Shown here: one piece after another, positions 35,364 to 43,248 of the stretch | Position numbering within the stretch: position 1 is the stretch's first letter | How the letters are laid out: each line of letters begins with the position of its first letter | Assembly: GCF_005818865.1 (NCBI RefSeq) | Contig: NZ_VBRY01000006.1 | Location: forward strand, 157,672-221,671 | Source of the DNA: Mariprofundus erugo | GTDB taxonomy: Bacteria > Pseudomonadota > Zetaproteobacteria > Mariprofundales > Mariprofundaceae | DNA length: 64,000 nt | Direction: 5' to 3' | The notes under the pieces: model-generated | Database searches by the model: none | The model's input: only the letters and a program-made list of their open reading frames with translations | Told to the model about the DNA's origin: nothing | Program-made: the position numbers and the translations under genes

Positions 35364-35870
35364 TTACTGGTGGAAGACCGGGTAACTGCTCAGGTCGTTG
35401 CCTGAAGTAGAGTTGGGGATGCTGGAGGAGGCAAAGGAGCCGCTGAGCGTGATGGCATGGTAGCCATCCTGGGCATCGGGATCAAAGGCGATAATGGTAT
35501 CACTGCCGGCAGCAAGCCCGCCGATGACCAGTGTCTGGTGCGTGTTGTCGGTATTTACAGCAACCTGTACGTCCGCTGTCAGGTTTCTGATCTCGAACAG
35601 CACAACGGAGCCATCGGCCAGCGTAACATTTTTACTCAGTAATCCGCTTGCCTGTTTGTCAGCAGGGGCAATGGGCACGTACTCATGATGTTCATCATAA
35701 AACTGATTTTCAAACAGATAGAGATGGTAGACGTCAGAGACCGACTGGGTGTTTTTTGCCCGCACCTGGTAGCCGTGCATCAATGGAACGGCAATGGCGG
35801 AGAGGATACCGATGATCACCAATACGGTCATCATTTCGATCATTGAAAAGCCTTGCTGCTTATGCCTCAT
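35364..35870 (-). CDS. Type IV pilin-like protein
   Basis: The 168-residue protein has leader MRHKQQG, a prepilin peptidase site before FSMIE (Glu5), a long hydrophobic helix (MMTVLVIIGILSAIAVPLM), and a Ser/Thr/Asp-rich beta body. It lacks a Cys pair near the C-terminus. It could be a second pilin or a minor pilin. An AGGAGA site precedes ATG 35870, and a strong sigma-54 promoter lies at 35918-35933. The tail (SFASSSIPNSTSGNDLSS) has several Ser/Thr that could be glycosylated. Confidence 0.82.
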   Translation of the reverse strand: MRHKQQGFSMIEMMTVLVIIGILSAIAVPLMHGYQVRAKNTQSVSDVYHLYLFENQFYDEHHEYVPIAPADKQASGLLSKNVTLADGSVVLFEIRNLTADVQVAVNTDNTHQTLVIGGLAAGSDTIIAFDPDAQDGYHAITLSGSFASSSIPNSTSGNDLSSYPVFHQ

Positions 35871-35917
35871 GATAGCGATCTCCTGCCTGAATGAAGTCGT
35901 ACTAAAATGGTTGCCGA

Positions 35918-35933
35918 AGCAATTTGGCTGCCA
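35918..35933 (-). promoter_or_regulatory. Sigma-54 (RpoN) promoter of the pilin gene
   Basis: Read on the minus strand it is TGGCAGCCAAATTGCT. The GG and GC elements are ten bases apart, as required, and match TGGCA at -24 and TTGCT at -12. The predicted start of transcription is near 35907, about 37 bases before ATG. Confidence 0.7.
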
Positions 35934-36023
35934 TTCATGTTGCGGCTGCAGTCACACTCTGTAGCTGCCGGGCAGCATAGTGAACTGTTGCCTGTTTGTC
36001 AGATGAATTCTGACGTTGCCGTA

Positions 36024-37763
36024 TTATGGTTTTGTCTGGGAGAAATTGTATTCCGCAGGGACTTTTCCTGTGCAGCTTTCCTGGTAGGCCTTGTTGTTGT
36101 GATCGAGGCTGAAGTGCTGGTTGCTGATTATTTCGCCGATTTTGCACGCTTGTTGCAGTGAGCCTGTGCCGGCAAGTGCATAAAAGAGAAGCTGGTAGGA
36201 GGGAATCAGCGGCAGGTCGCGGGTTACCTGTGTTAAGGGGGGGATCGACCACTTAAGCAGCCCTCTGTGCTGACCGGTGACGGCAACCTGATAGGTGATC
36301 CAGATCGCAGGAATGGCTCCGATTCGTGCCGTGTCAGTAAAAGAGGCCAGTGTTTTTACGCTTGCCTCATCATTGAAATCAAACGCATACAGAGCCTTTT
36401 CCGCTCTAAACCATTGCATGATGACCGGGGTGCTCCAGATCAGATAGAGCGCAGTCATGATTGGAAGCAGGATCAGGATGATGCGGTGGAGATGATGCTT
36501 CCGGTTGTATCGTCTGAGTCGCGGCGCCATGGCTACACCGGCAAAAAAAGCGAACAGCAGCAGAGGAACCGGTTTTGTGTAAATGATATTGATCTGTGAC
36601 TGGATGATAAACGCGATGGCTGCGAGCGCATAACAGATGCGGATATTGTGGGCCTTTTTCAGCAGTCGAATGCTACATGCCATGAGTGACCAGAGTGCTG
36701 TCAGTGTGGCCAGAAGCGCAATGATGCCGCCCTCTGCCATGATGTGCAGAAACAGATTGTGGGCACTGAAATAGACATTGGCCAGTTGATGTGGCTGGCC
36801 CGCTGATGCAAGCAGGCTCGCGGCCTGTGGTGCGACAAGCCAGGACCGGGCTGCATATTGTCCCCAGCCATTACCGGTGAAAGGTGCTTGCAGAAATTCC
36901 GCCAGTGCAGTGGCCCAGATCGTCAGTCGCGCCGTAAGTGACGTACCGGCAGTATTGATGACACTGATCATACTCTGTTCATGGGCGAGCGCCGGCTGGC
37001 TGTAGTGTGACAGGAGTACGCCCATGGTTATGCCGCACAACCATGGCAGCAGGAAACAGCGTAACCATGTCTGTTTGTCGGGTTTGATGGCAAATAGCAG
37101 GGCTGCGATGGAGAGAGAGAAGGCCAGCCAGCCTCCGCGTGACAGGGTGTCAAACAGCATGGCGGTGAAAAAAGTTGCTGCAACCACGTACTTCCAATGT
37201 TTCTTCTTCCAGGCGAACCAGTGTGAAAACAGCAGGGCAAGACCGGTCAGGCCCGCAAAGACATTGCCCTGATTGAACGGGCCGGCCAGCTTGATGGCCG
37301 GCGGCATGGTGATCGTAAACGGGCCGACTCGCAGTGCCTCTCCGTCTGTTCCTCCCAGCCAGACGAACAGGCCGATTGCTGACCAGAGAATGGCAGCCAG
37401 CAGATAGAGTTGCAGCCAGCGCTGCAGGCTTTTTACGGGTACGGATGCGCCGGCTACAAACATCAGTCCCGCCATGCTGTAGAGTAGTAGCTGAAGCAGC
37501 CATGTGCTGACCGACAGCAGCTGCTGACTGCCATACAGCCACAGCTGAATGGATACCAATAGCCCCAGTGCTGTCAGAAATTTCGTTGGTAACAGTATCG
37601 CACCCCTGTTTTCGAATGCGATTGCGATGACGAAGAGCAGGGTGGCCGCCGATGCGGAGAGGATATTGACGTCGTGCGGAAAAAAACCGGGATATGCGAG
37701 CGGTGTCGCCAGCAGCGCAATAAAGGCGATCGCACTGTATGGCAGCGGCGGGCTCTGTATCAT
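36024..37763 (-). CDS. PglL/O-antigen ligase-like membrane protein (pilin glycosylation candidate)
   Basis: The 579-residue protein has about 12 TM helices. The motif GPFNQGNVFAGL (about 161-172) and the His-Asn pair at 335-336 in SAHNLFLHIMAEGG match the Wzy_C/O-antigen ligase and PglL families, which move lipid-linked glycans in the periplasm. The C-terminal 150 residues (from about 440) form a soluble domain as in PglL-type oligosaccharyltransferases. It sits between two pilin genes, which favours a TfpO/PglL role over LPS ligase (inference). It overlaps the upstream gene as ATGA. Confidence 0.72.
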   Translation of the reverse strand: MIQSPPLPYSAIAFIALLATPLAYPGFFPHDVNILSASAATLLFVIAIAFENRGAILLPTKFLTALGLLVSIQLWLYGSQQLLSVSTWLLQLLLYSMAGLMFVAGASVPVKSLQRWLQLYLLAAILWSAIGLFVWLGGTDGEALRVGPFTITMPPAIKLAGPFNQGNVFAGLTGLALLFSHWFAWKKKHWKYVVAATFFTAMLFDTLSRGGWLAFSLSIAALLFAIKPDKQTWLRCFLLPWLCGITMGVLLSHYSQPALAHEQSMISVINTAGTSLTARLTIWATALAEFLQAPFTGNGWGQYAARSWLVAPQAASLLASAGQPHQLANVYFSAHNLFLHIMAEGGIIALLATLTALWSLMACSIRLLKKAHNIRICYALAAIAFIIQSQINIIYTKPVPLLLFAFFAGVAMAPRLRRYNRKHHLHRIILILLPIMTALYLIWSTPVIMQWFRAEKALYAFDFNDEASVKTLASFTDTARIGAIPAIWITYQVAVTGQHRGLLKWSIPPLTQVTRDLPLIPSYQLLFYALAGTGSLQQACKIGEIISNQHFSLDHNNKAYQESCTGKVPAEYNFSQTKP

Positions 37764-38434
37764 CCGGATTGCCTCTTTTTCTCCAGACGTTTGATGCGGG
37801 CATCAATGATATCCCGGTATTGAGCCGGCATGCTGGCTTTCAGGTAGTTCAGAAAGTGAATGCTGGCCTCGGTACCCTCCGAGCTTTGCAGAAACTTTGA
37901 GGCCAGACCTACTGCCAGCGGAGGGGCATCAGGGCGTTTGATCGCTTCTGACATCAATGCATAGGCGCGTGCATCATCATGCAGGAAATCATGAGCGATA
38001 TAACCGGCCATAAAAGGCAGTTCCCAGTCCCATGAACGAGCCTTTGCACCGCGCGAAAGCAGTTCAACGGCGGTAGACGCTCCCTGTTCATGAAATGCCG
38101 TGAGCCCGATCGTCAATCGGTATGTGTCGGCAAACCAGGGATCCAGCGTTTGGGCTGCCAGCAGGCGTTCATTCAGTTTTTTCCATAAATCGGTCTGATT
38201 CGTTTGTTGTTGACGGATTGTGTCATAGATCGAAAACAGGGCGAGGATATCGAGGTCGGCGGCACTGCCGGCAAAGGGGCCAGCCAACATTTTTTGAGCT
38301 GCCGGAGGCATTCCTCCGGTCAGCAGTGTGGTTTGATCCGCCTGCTGCGCCGGCTTGCAGGCAATCGAGCTGCCATACAGGCACAGCCCCGTCAGCAGGG
38401 TCATCCGGATGAGGCTGGTTTTGTGCAGTTTCAC
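37760..38434 (-). CDS. Helical-repeat periplasmic or lipoprotein-like protein
   Basis: A 224-residue protein with an N-terminal hydrophobic segment ending GSSIAC. The cysteine is in a weak lipobox (Ser instead of Leu at -3), so lipidation is uncertain. The rest is helical, with TPR-like spacing (LDPWFADTYRLTIGLTAFHE, LPFMAGYIAHDFLHDDARAY). I do not recognise it further. It lies between an ABC permease and a PglL-like gene with four-base overlaps, so it may be part of the pilus-linked transporter. Confidence 0.55.
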   Translation of the reverse strand: MKLHKTSLIRMTLLTGLCLYGSSIACKPAQQADQTTLLTGGMPPAAQKMLAGPFAGSAADLDILALFSIYDTIRQQQTNQTDLWKKLNERLLAAQTLDPWFADTYRLTIGLTAFHEQGASTAVELLSRGAKARSWDWELPFMAGYIAHDFLHDDARAYALMSEAIKRPDAPPLAVGLASKFLQSSEGTEASIHFLNYLKASMPAQYRDIIDARIKRLEKKRQSG

Positions 38435-39243
38435 AGATCCCGACGGTCAAACAGCAGCAGGGCCGCAGCAACCAGTGTGATGATATAGCCGCACTGGCCT
38501 GCAAGGTACCAGCCAAGCTCCGCTGTTGGCAAAGTGAGTCCATGGGCAATGCAAAGGGCCACCTGACCGCCGCTCATATCAGGAAAGAGATAATCAATCG
38601 TGTGGATAAAGGCCACGCTCCAGGCCGGTACCTGTGCGATCACCTCGCTGGATGTGATGGCACTCATCACCGATGGCAGCAGGTAGGCCATGAGCGTAAA
38701 TGCACTGGAAAACAACATCATTTCAACCACACCGGTGGCCCATGAGCAGGTGAACAGAACCATGGCCAGGATGGTGGCGGACTGAAGCAGTGCAAACAGT
38801 CCCATGATTGTTGCAGACCAGAGGCTGATTCCGGCGGCTCTGTCCGGCAATGCGTGTTCAAGTCCCCATGCCACCGTGGCGGTTGAGAGCACGGCCATCA
38901 ATGCCAGCAGCAGTGTCAGGGCAAGAGTCAGACCGGCTGTTCTGCCAAGCAGGTAGCTGTGGCGATCCATATGGGGAAGAAAGAGCGATGCAGTGCCACG
39001 AGTGATATCGTGTCCCATCAGCGTGGTGCCGATGAACAGGCTGAATCCGGCTCCGAGCAGTGACATGCCCAGCCACAGAAAGTCCAGCTGTACCTTGACG
39101 GTTTCCAGCAGGAACAGATTGGAAACAGCCAGTGCCATGATGGCAAACAGGGCGGTTGCGGCAAGCAGGGCTCTGAATGCCGGAGATGCCAGGATTTCAC
39201 GCAGGGTAAATGCAGCTACGATGTATATGTTATTCAAAATCAT
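38431..39243 (-). CDS. ABC-2 type permease
   Basis: A 270-residue protein with six hydrophobic helices and the ABC-2/NatB-like layout, including a helix pair after GHDITRGTASLFLPHMDRHSY (a cytoplasmic coupling loop). With the preceding ATPase gene, which it overlaps by 14 bases, it forms a half-size ABC transporter. In Myxococcus the PilH (ATPase) and PilI (permease) pair next to pilA has the same arrangement; identity is an inference. Confidence 0.78.
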   Translation of the reverse strand: MILNNIYIVAAFTLREILASPAFRALLAATALFAIMALAVSNLFLLETVKVQLDFLWLGMSLLGAGFSLFIGTTLMGHDITRGTASLFLPHMDRHSYLLGRTAGLTLALTLLLALMAVLSTATVAWGLEHALPDRAAGISLWSATIMGLFALLQSATILAMVLFTCSWATGVVEMMLFSSAFTLMAYLLPSVMSAITSSEVIAQVPAWSVAFIHTIDYLFPDMSGGQVALCIAHGLTLPTAELGWYLAGQCGYIITLVAAALLLFDRRDL

Positions 39244-39922
39244 GGCCTGCTGTTTGTATGAGTCTGTTTTCCAGCATGGCTGCCTCTTCCATGCTGTGCG
39301 CAGAGATGTGAATGGTGTCGATCATTGATCCCTGATGAATCAGTAGCACCCGATTACACAAGCGGACGAGGTCGGGAACGATATGGCTGCAGACCAGCAT
39401 GCCGGTTCCCCGGGCATTCAGGTCAAGCAGGATATCGAGAAATTGTCTTCGTCCCATGGCATCGAGGCCTGACATCGGCTCATCCAGAATGAGCCAGTTT
39501 GGCTGGCCGGCGATGGCATAGGCCAGGGCGACCCGTTGACGCATGCCCTTGGAAAAGGTGCCCAGTGGCTTATGCCAGTGGCGGGGAGCGAGTAACACCG
39601 TATTGAGCAGGCTGCTGATCTGATCGGTCGAGTCGGTATGGGTAAGCTGGCAGGCAAGCTGAACCATTTTCCATGCAGAGAGAGAGGGAGGGATGCGCGC
39701 CAGTTCCGGCAGGTAGCCGATGGTGGTGCCGGCAGGGGTGATGATCGTGCCGCGATCCGGTTTGACAAAGCCCAGCAGGCATTTGATCAGGGTACTTTTA
39801 CCAGCACCGTTGGGGCCGAGGAGGCCTGTTACAGAGCCTTGTTCGAGCGTCAGCGAAACATCATGCAGGGAGCAGGTGTGATGGTATGATTTATGGATAT
39901 GTTGACAGACAATTGCAGGCAT
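39230..39922 (-). CDS. ABC transporter ATP-binding protein (PilH-like position)
   Basis: The 230-residue ATPase has Walker A GPNGAGKST, a signature of FSKGMRQRVALAYA (variant of LSGGQ), Walker B WLILDEPMSGLD and a switch His in LVCSHIVPD. It is a single nucleotide-binding domain of the ABC-2 type. It pairs with the permease that starts within its 3' end. It is 78 bases downstream of pilA past a terminator, so it may be read through or have its own promoter. Confidence 0.9.
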   Translation of the reverse strand: MPAIVCQHIHKSYHHTCSLHDVSLTLEQGSVTGLLGPNGAGKSTLIKCLLGFVKPDRGTIITPAGTTIGYLPELARIPPSLSAWKMVQLACQLTHTDSTDQISSLLNTVLLAPRHWHKPLGTFSKGMRQRVALAYAIAGQPNWLILDEPMSGLDAMGRRQFLDILLDLNARGTGMLVCSHIVPDLVRLCNRVLLIHQGSMIDTIHISAHSMEEAAMLENRLIQTAGHDFE

Positions 39923-39953
39923 GGTCAGGTCATTGCTGAAGAGTGAGAATAAA

Positions 39954-39981
39954 CAGAGGCAGCCGGTAAAGGCTGCCTCTG
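39954..39981 (-). terminator. Rho-independent terminator of pilA
   Basis: CAGAGGCAGCC (39954-39964) and GGCTGCCTCTG (39971-39981) form an 11-base perfect stem with a six-base loop. On the minus strand the stem is followed by TTTATT. It lies just after the pilA stop at 40001. Confidence 0.85.
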
Positions 39982-40000
39982 CTCTGTGTAAACAAGCTGA

Positions 40001-40462
40001 TCAGGGGCAGGTGCCGACCGTTGCCAGTGCAGTGCCTTTGGTGCCACCGGAGGTTGCCGCAACGCTTGGTGCTGCATCGGTTGCCGAGTAGCAATTGTCG
40101 CCAGCGACATGTTTGGTCATGATCTGGTAGTTCTGGCCGGCAGTGCCGCCATTGATGCCGGAGCCGGCAGATACGCCGGTGGAAAGGGTCCAGCTGGTGG
40201 TGCCGGTTGCAGAGCCGGATGTCAGCTGCAGGCTGAGAGTGCCGGTGCCGACGGTTGTCGCCTTGGGATAGGCATTGTTGTCTGTATAAAATGCCTCAAA
40301 CAGGGTGACGCCGGTGTTGGCATCTGCAGCTGCAGCAGCATTGAATGCCTTGGTGCGGTAATTTGAGAACTGCGGGATGGCAATAGCAGCCAGAATGCCG
40401 ATAATGGCAACAACGATCATCAGTTCGATGAGCGTAAAGCCTTTTTCATTGTACATCTTCAT
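40001..40462 (-). CDS. pilA: Type IV major pilin
   Basis: The 153-residue protein has leader MKMYNEKG, a prepilin peptidase site before FTLIE, and the classic alpha helix MIVVAIIGILAAIAIPQF. The body is rich in Ala, Thr and Gly with two cysteines (DNCYSAT and the C-terminal TCP) that can form the pilin disulfide. ATG 40462 has a perfect AAGGAGA site. It is controlled by a sigma-54 promoter at 40521-40536. It forms the pilus shaft for motility or attachment. Confidence 0.93.
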   Translation of the reverse strand: MKMYNEKGFTLIELMIVVAIIGILAAIAIPQFSNYRTKAFNAAAAADANTGVTLFEAFYTDNNAYPKATTVGTGTLSLQLTSGSATGTTSWTLSTGVSAGSGINGGTAGQNYQIMTKHVAGDNCYSATDAAPSVAATSGGTKGTALATVGTCP

Positions 40463-40520
40463 TAAGAATCTCCTTGTGTGATCAGCCATCCTTGGCCGGT
40501 GATATCATGAACCATGGTCC

Positions 40521-40536
40521 AGCAAGCAGCGTGCCA
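40521..40536 (-). promoter_or_regulatory. Sigma-54 (RpoN) promoter of pilA
   Basis: Minus-strand sequence TGGCACGCTGCTTGCT fits the full RpoN consensus (TGGCACG-N4-TTGCW) with ten bases between GG and GC. It lies about 60 bases before the pilA start, matching the known RpoN/PilR control of pilins in other proteobacteria. Confidence 0.88.
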
Positions 40537-40685
40537 TCCGGATGGTTTGTCTGTCAGCTGTATGGTGTGTCATTCTGACGTATCCCGTCAGTTTTGAGTG
40601 ACAAAAAATGTCATATGTAGCGCAAGATCGTTCTTCCTGAGTGAGGACGAACCACCTACTCTTCGCCAAATCTGTGGAGGTAATC

Positions 40686-41048
40686 ATGGCAGAGTTGCTG
40701 TTCAGGTTAAGAGGGGTGCCGGATGATGAGATTGATGACATCCGCGGGTTGCTGGATCGTCATGATATTGACTTCTATGAGACCACGGCCGGTAGCTGGG
40801 GCATTTCTCTGGCCGCGATCTGGCTGCATGATCATGACAGACTGGATGAGGCGAAGGGTTTGATTGACGCCTATCAGCAACAGCGGGCTATACAGGCCAG
40901 GCAGGCCTATGAGCAACTGAAACAGCGTGGAGAGCACAAGCGCCTCTGGCAGGGGATTGCCGCTCACCCGTTTCGCTTTTTGTTGATGCTGGGGCTCATG
41001 GCCTTCACGCTTTATGTGACGCTGAGTCCGTTTATTCACTTTGGTTAA
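40686..41048 (+). CDS. DUF6164-like protein
   Basis: A 120-residue protein with a soluble start (LLFRLRGVPDDEIDDIRGLL, then IDFYETTAGSWGISLAAIWL) and one TM helix near the C-terminus (about 98-115). I believe this is the DUF6164 family, of unknown role. ATG 40686 follows a GGAGG site at 40675-40680. It is divergent from pilA and shares the 223-base intergenic stretch. Confidence 0.65.
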   Translation: MAELLFRLRGVPDDEIDDIRGLLDRHDIDFYETTAGSWGISLAAIWLHDHDRLDEAKGLIDAYQQQRAIQARQAYEQLKQRGEHKRLWQGIAAHPFRFLLMLGLMAFTLYVTLSPFIHFG

Positions 41049-41096
41049 TACAATAAATTCATAGAGATGGCTTTAAGGTTTGGCTACAATCCAGCT

Positions 41097-41879
41097 ATGT
41101 CGATGCGTCTGTTTATAGCTCATGTTGTGATAGTGCTGGTGCTGGTCGGTCATGCCGGAGCCGCCTGTGCCGGCGGTCAGTTCTCTGACGCGGATGCGCG
41201 TGCGCTGGTGGAGAAGGTGCAGCAGCTGTTGCGTTCGGATACCAGTATGGCCCGTTATACCATGCGCATTGAAACGCCGGAATGGCAGCGCGAGATGCGT
41301 ATGGATACCTGGGATGATCGTGTTCACAAACGTTTTTTCATACGCATCCTTTCGCCGGCAAAGGACAGGGATACAACCTGGCTGAAGGATGGCGCTAACC
41401 TCTGGATGTATTTGCCGAGGCTCGAGCGGGATATCCGTATCCCGCCATCGATGATGCTGTCGAACTGGATGGGCTCTGATTTCACCAATGATGACCTGGT
41501 CAAGATGGAGTCGGTCGTGGATGATTATAGCCATCACCTGATCGCCCGGGATGAGCGTGCTTATACCATCGAATCCATACCCCTGCCTGATGCTCCGGTT
41601 GTTTGGGGCAAGATTGTGCACCGCATCAGTCTGGACGGTATGCCTCTTTCCGATGATTACTTTGATGAGCATGGTGTCCATATCAGGCGCCTGTTGTTTG
41701 ATCAGGTGAGGGAGATGGGGGGCAGGAAGATACCATCGCGCTGGACGATGCAGCCACTTGATGAGGCAGGCGAGCTGCAGGGTAAACAGACGGTGATGAT
41801 CGTCGAGTCTGTCAGTTTTGATGTAAGGCTTGATGATGCGGTTTTCAGTCGTGCCAACCTGAGACGGAGTGCCCGCTAG
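41097..41879 (+). CDS. LolA-like outer membrane lipoprotein-sorting protein
   Basis: A 260-residue protein with a signal peptide (core LFIAHVVIVLVLVGHAG) and a LolA/LolB-type fold of strands with Trp and Pro-rich loops (WLKDGANLWMYLPRLERDIR, WMGSDFTNDDLVKMESVVDD). This matches the 'outer membrane lipoprotein-sorting' LolA_like family (PF17131). Such proteins carry lipid in a hydrophobic cavity. ATG 41097 is the likely start. It is the first gene of a five-gene module with two permeases, an ATPase and a barrel. Confidence 0.8.
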   Translation: MSMRLFIAHVVIVLVLVGHAGAACAGGQFSDADARALVEKVQQLLRSDTSMARYTMRIETPEWQREMRMDTWDDRVHKRFFIRILSPAKDRDTTWLKDGANLWMYLPRLERDIRIPPSMMLSNWMGSDFTNDDLVKMESVVDDYSHHLIARDERAYTIESIPLPDAPVVWGKIVHRISLDGMPLSDDYFDEHGVHIRRLLFDQVREMGGRKIPSRWTMQPLDEAGELQGKQTVMIVESVSFDVRLDDAVFSRANLRRSAR

Positions 41880-43089
41880 GGTGTTTGCACTGGCCTGGCG
41901 CAATATCGTGCGCAATGCCCGCAGAAGCCTGATTACTGTTTCAGCAGTTGCGCTTGGTTTGATATCGCTGATTTTTTTGTGGGGCTTCAATGATGGTGTG
42001 CACAACACCATGATGCGCAACCTTCAGCAGGTGATTGTCGGCAGTATCCAGATACATGCGGATGGCTTTTTTCATCATCCGAAGCTTGTTCATACCGTGC
42101 CGGATGTGAATCGGGTGGCCGGTTTGCTGAAATCGGCCGGTGTTGCTCACTATAGCGGGCGTTTGCGTACGTTTGCGCTTGCCGCCGGCGAAGATAGCTC
42201 GGAAGGATTGATTCTCCTCGGTATAGATCCGTTGGTGGAAAGACAGGTTACTCGCATGGACAGCAAGGTGGATCAGGGGCGCTTTCTCCGTGATAATCAG
42301 GAGGCAGCCTGTGTGCTGGGACGTACAACCGCCCGTAATCTCGGTGTGGTGCCGGGGGATGAGGTGGTGCTGCTGAGTGAGGATCGTTATGGCTCGCTGG
42401 CGGCGGAGAGGGTGCGACTGGTTGGTGTGATCAATAGTGGCGAGATGGGGATTGATCGCGGCCTGGCGATTGTTCCATTGGGGTTTATGCAGCAGATGAC
42501 GGGTATGCAGGGGCGATACTCTGAAATCGTGGTGCAACTGCAGCCCGCTCGCCTTGAGGCTGTTGCCAGTCAGTTGAAGCAGGGGCTTGATCAATCATAC
42601 GAAGTGCTGCGCTGGTATGATATGTATCCGATGATGAAGCAGTGGGTTGAGCTGGAGAATGCATTTTATTACATATTTCTCTCTATTGTACTGTTGATTG
42701 TGGCGGCCGGTATCATGAATACGGTGCTGATGAGCATGCTGGAACGGATTCACGAGTTCGGGGTGATGATGGCCCTGGGATGCGGGCGGATGCAGCTGGC
42801 CGGGATGGTGGTGATCGAGTCGGTGCTGCTGGGCGTTGCCGGGATCGCCATCGGCGTGATGGTGGGCATGTTGCTGGTGCACTATTTTCACGGGGTGGGC
42901 ATCGATCTGTCCGACCAGATGGATTCGATCACACGATTTTATCTGAATCCGGTGGTGCGTACTGAAATTGATACCGATCACCTGCTGAATACCGTGTTGG
43001 CAGTATTGATGGCGGCGTTGCTGGCTGCAGTCTGGCCGGCCATACGTGCGTCACGCCTGGAGCCGGTTGAAGCGATCCGCCATGTTTAA
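41869..43089 (+). CDS. FtsX/MacB-type ABC permease A (LolC/E-like)
   Basis: A 406-residue protein with one N-terminal TM helix, a large periplasmic domain (about 45-270) and three C-terminal helices around MNTVLMSMLERIHEFGVMMALG, the FtsX/MacB core motif. It is paired with a paralogous permease downstream. GTG 41869 overlaps the LolA-like stop; GTG 41881 is possible. The periplasmic SIQIHADGFFHHPKL segment is shared with the second permease. Confidence 0.85.
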   Translation: MPARVFALAWRNIVRNARRSLITVSAVALGLISLIFLWGFNDGVHNTMMRNLQQVIVGSIQIHADGFFHHPKLVHTVPDVNRVAGLLKSAGVAHYSGRLRTFALAAGEDSSEGLILLGIDPLVERQVTRMDSKVDQGRFLRDNQEAACVLGRTTARNLGVVPGDEVVLLSEDRYGSLAAERVRLVGVINSGEMGIDRGLAIVPLGFMQQMTGMQGRYSEIVVQLQPARLEAVASQLKQGLDQSYEVLRWYDMYPMMKQWVELENAFYYIFLSIVLLIVAAGIMNTVLMSMLERIHEFGVMMALGCGRMQLAGMVVIESVLLGVAGIAIGVMVGMLLVHYFHGVGIDLSDQMDSITRFYLNPVVRTEIDTDHLLNTVLAVLMAALLAAVWPAIRASRLEPVEAIRHV

Positions 43090-43145
43090 ATGGTTGTTGG
43101 CTGATAGCGGGTTACCGCCGCAGGTATGCATGCTGCATCTCGTCG

Positions 43146-43174
43146 CGGCAGGCGATGGAAACCATCGCCTGCCG
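43146..43174. repeat. Perfect 13-base hairpin between the two permease genes
   Basis: CGGCAGGCGATGG (43146-43158) and its exact complement (43162-43174) flank AAA. It lies in the 159-base gap between the permease genes. No T run follows, so it may stabilise mRNA or modulate relative expression rather than terminate. Confidence 0.65.
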
Positions 43175-43248
43175 GACCGTCATACATGTGGCACTGGCCG
43201 CTCTGCTTGCATATCACTGCGGATGCGGCCGTTTTGTCCGGGAGCGTT

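Noticed and set aside
41073..42020. 315-residue minus-strand open frame over the LolA-like and permease genes
   Set aside because: Translation is His/Ile/Arg-rich with no domain; the plus-strand genes are clearly real, with conserved motifs.
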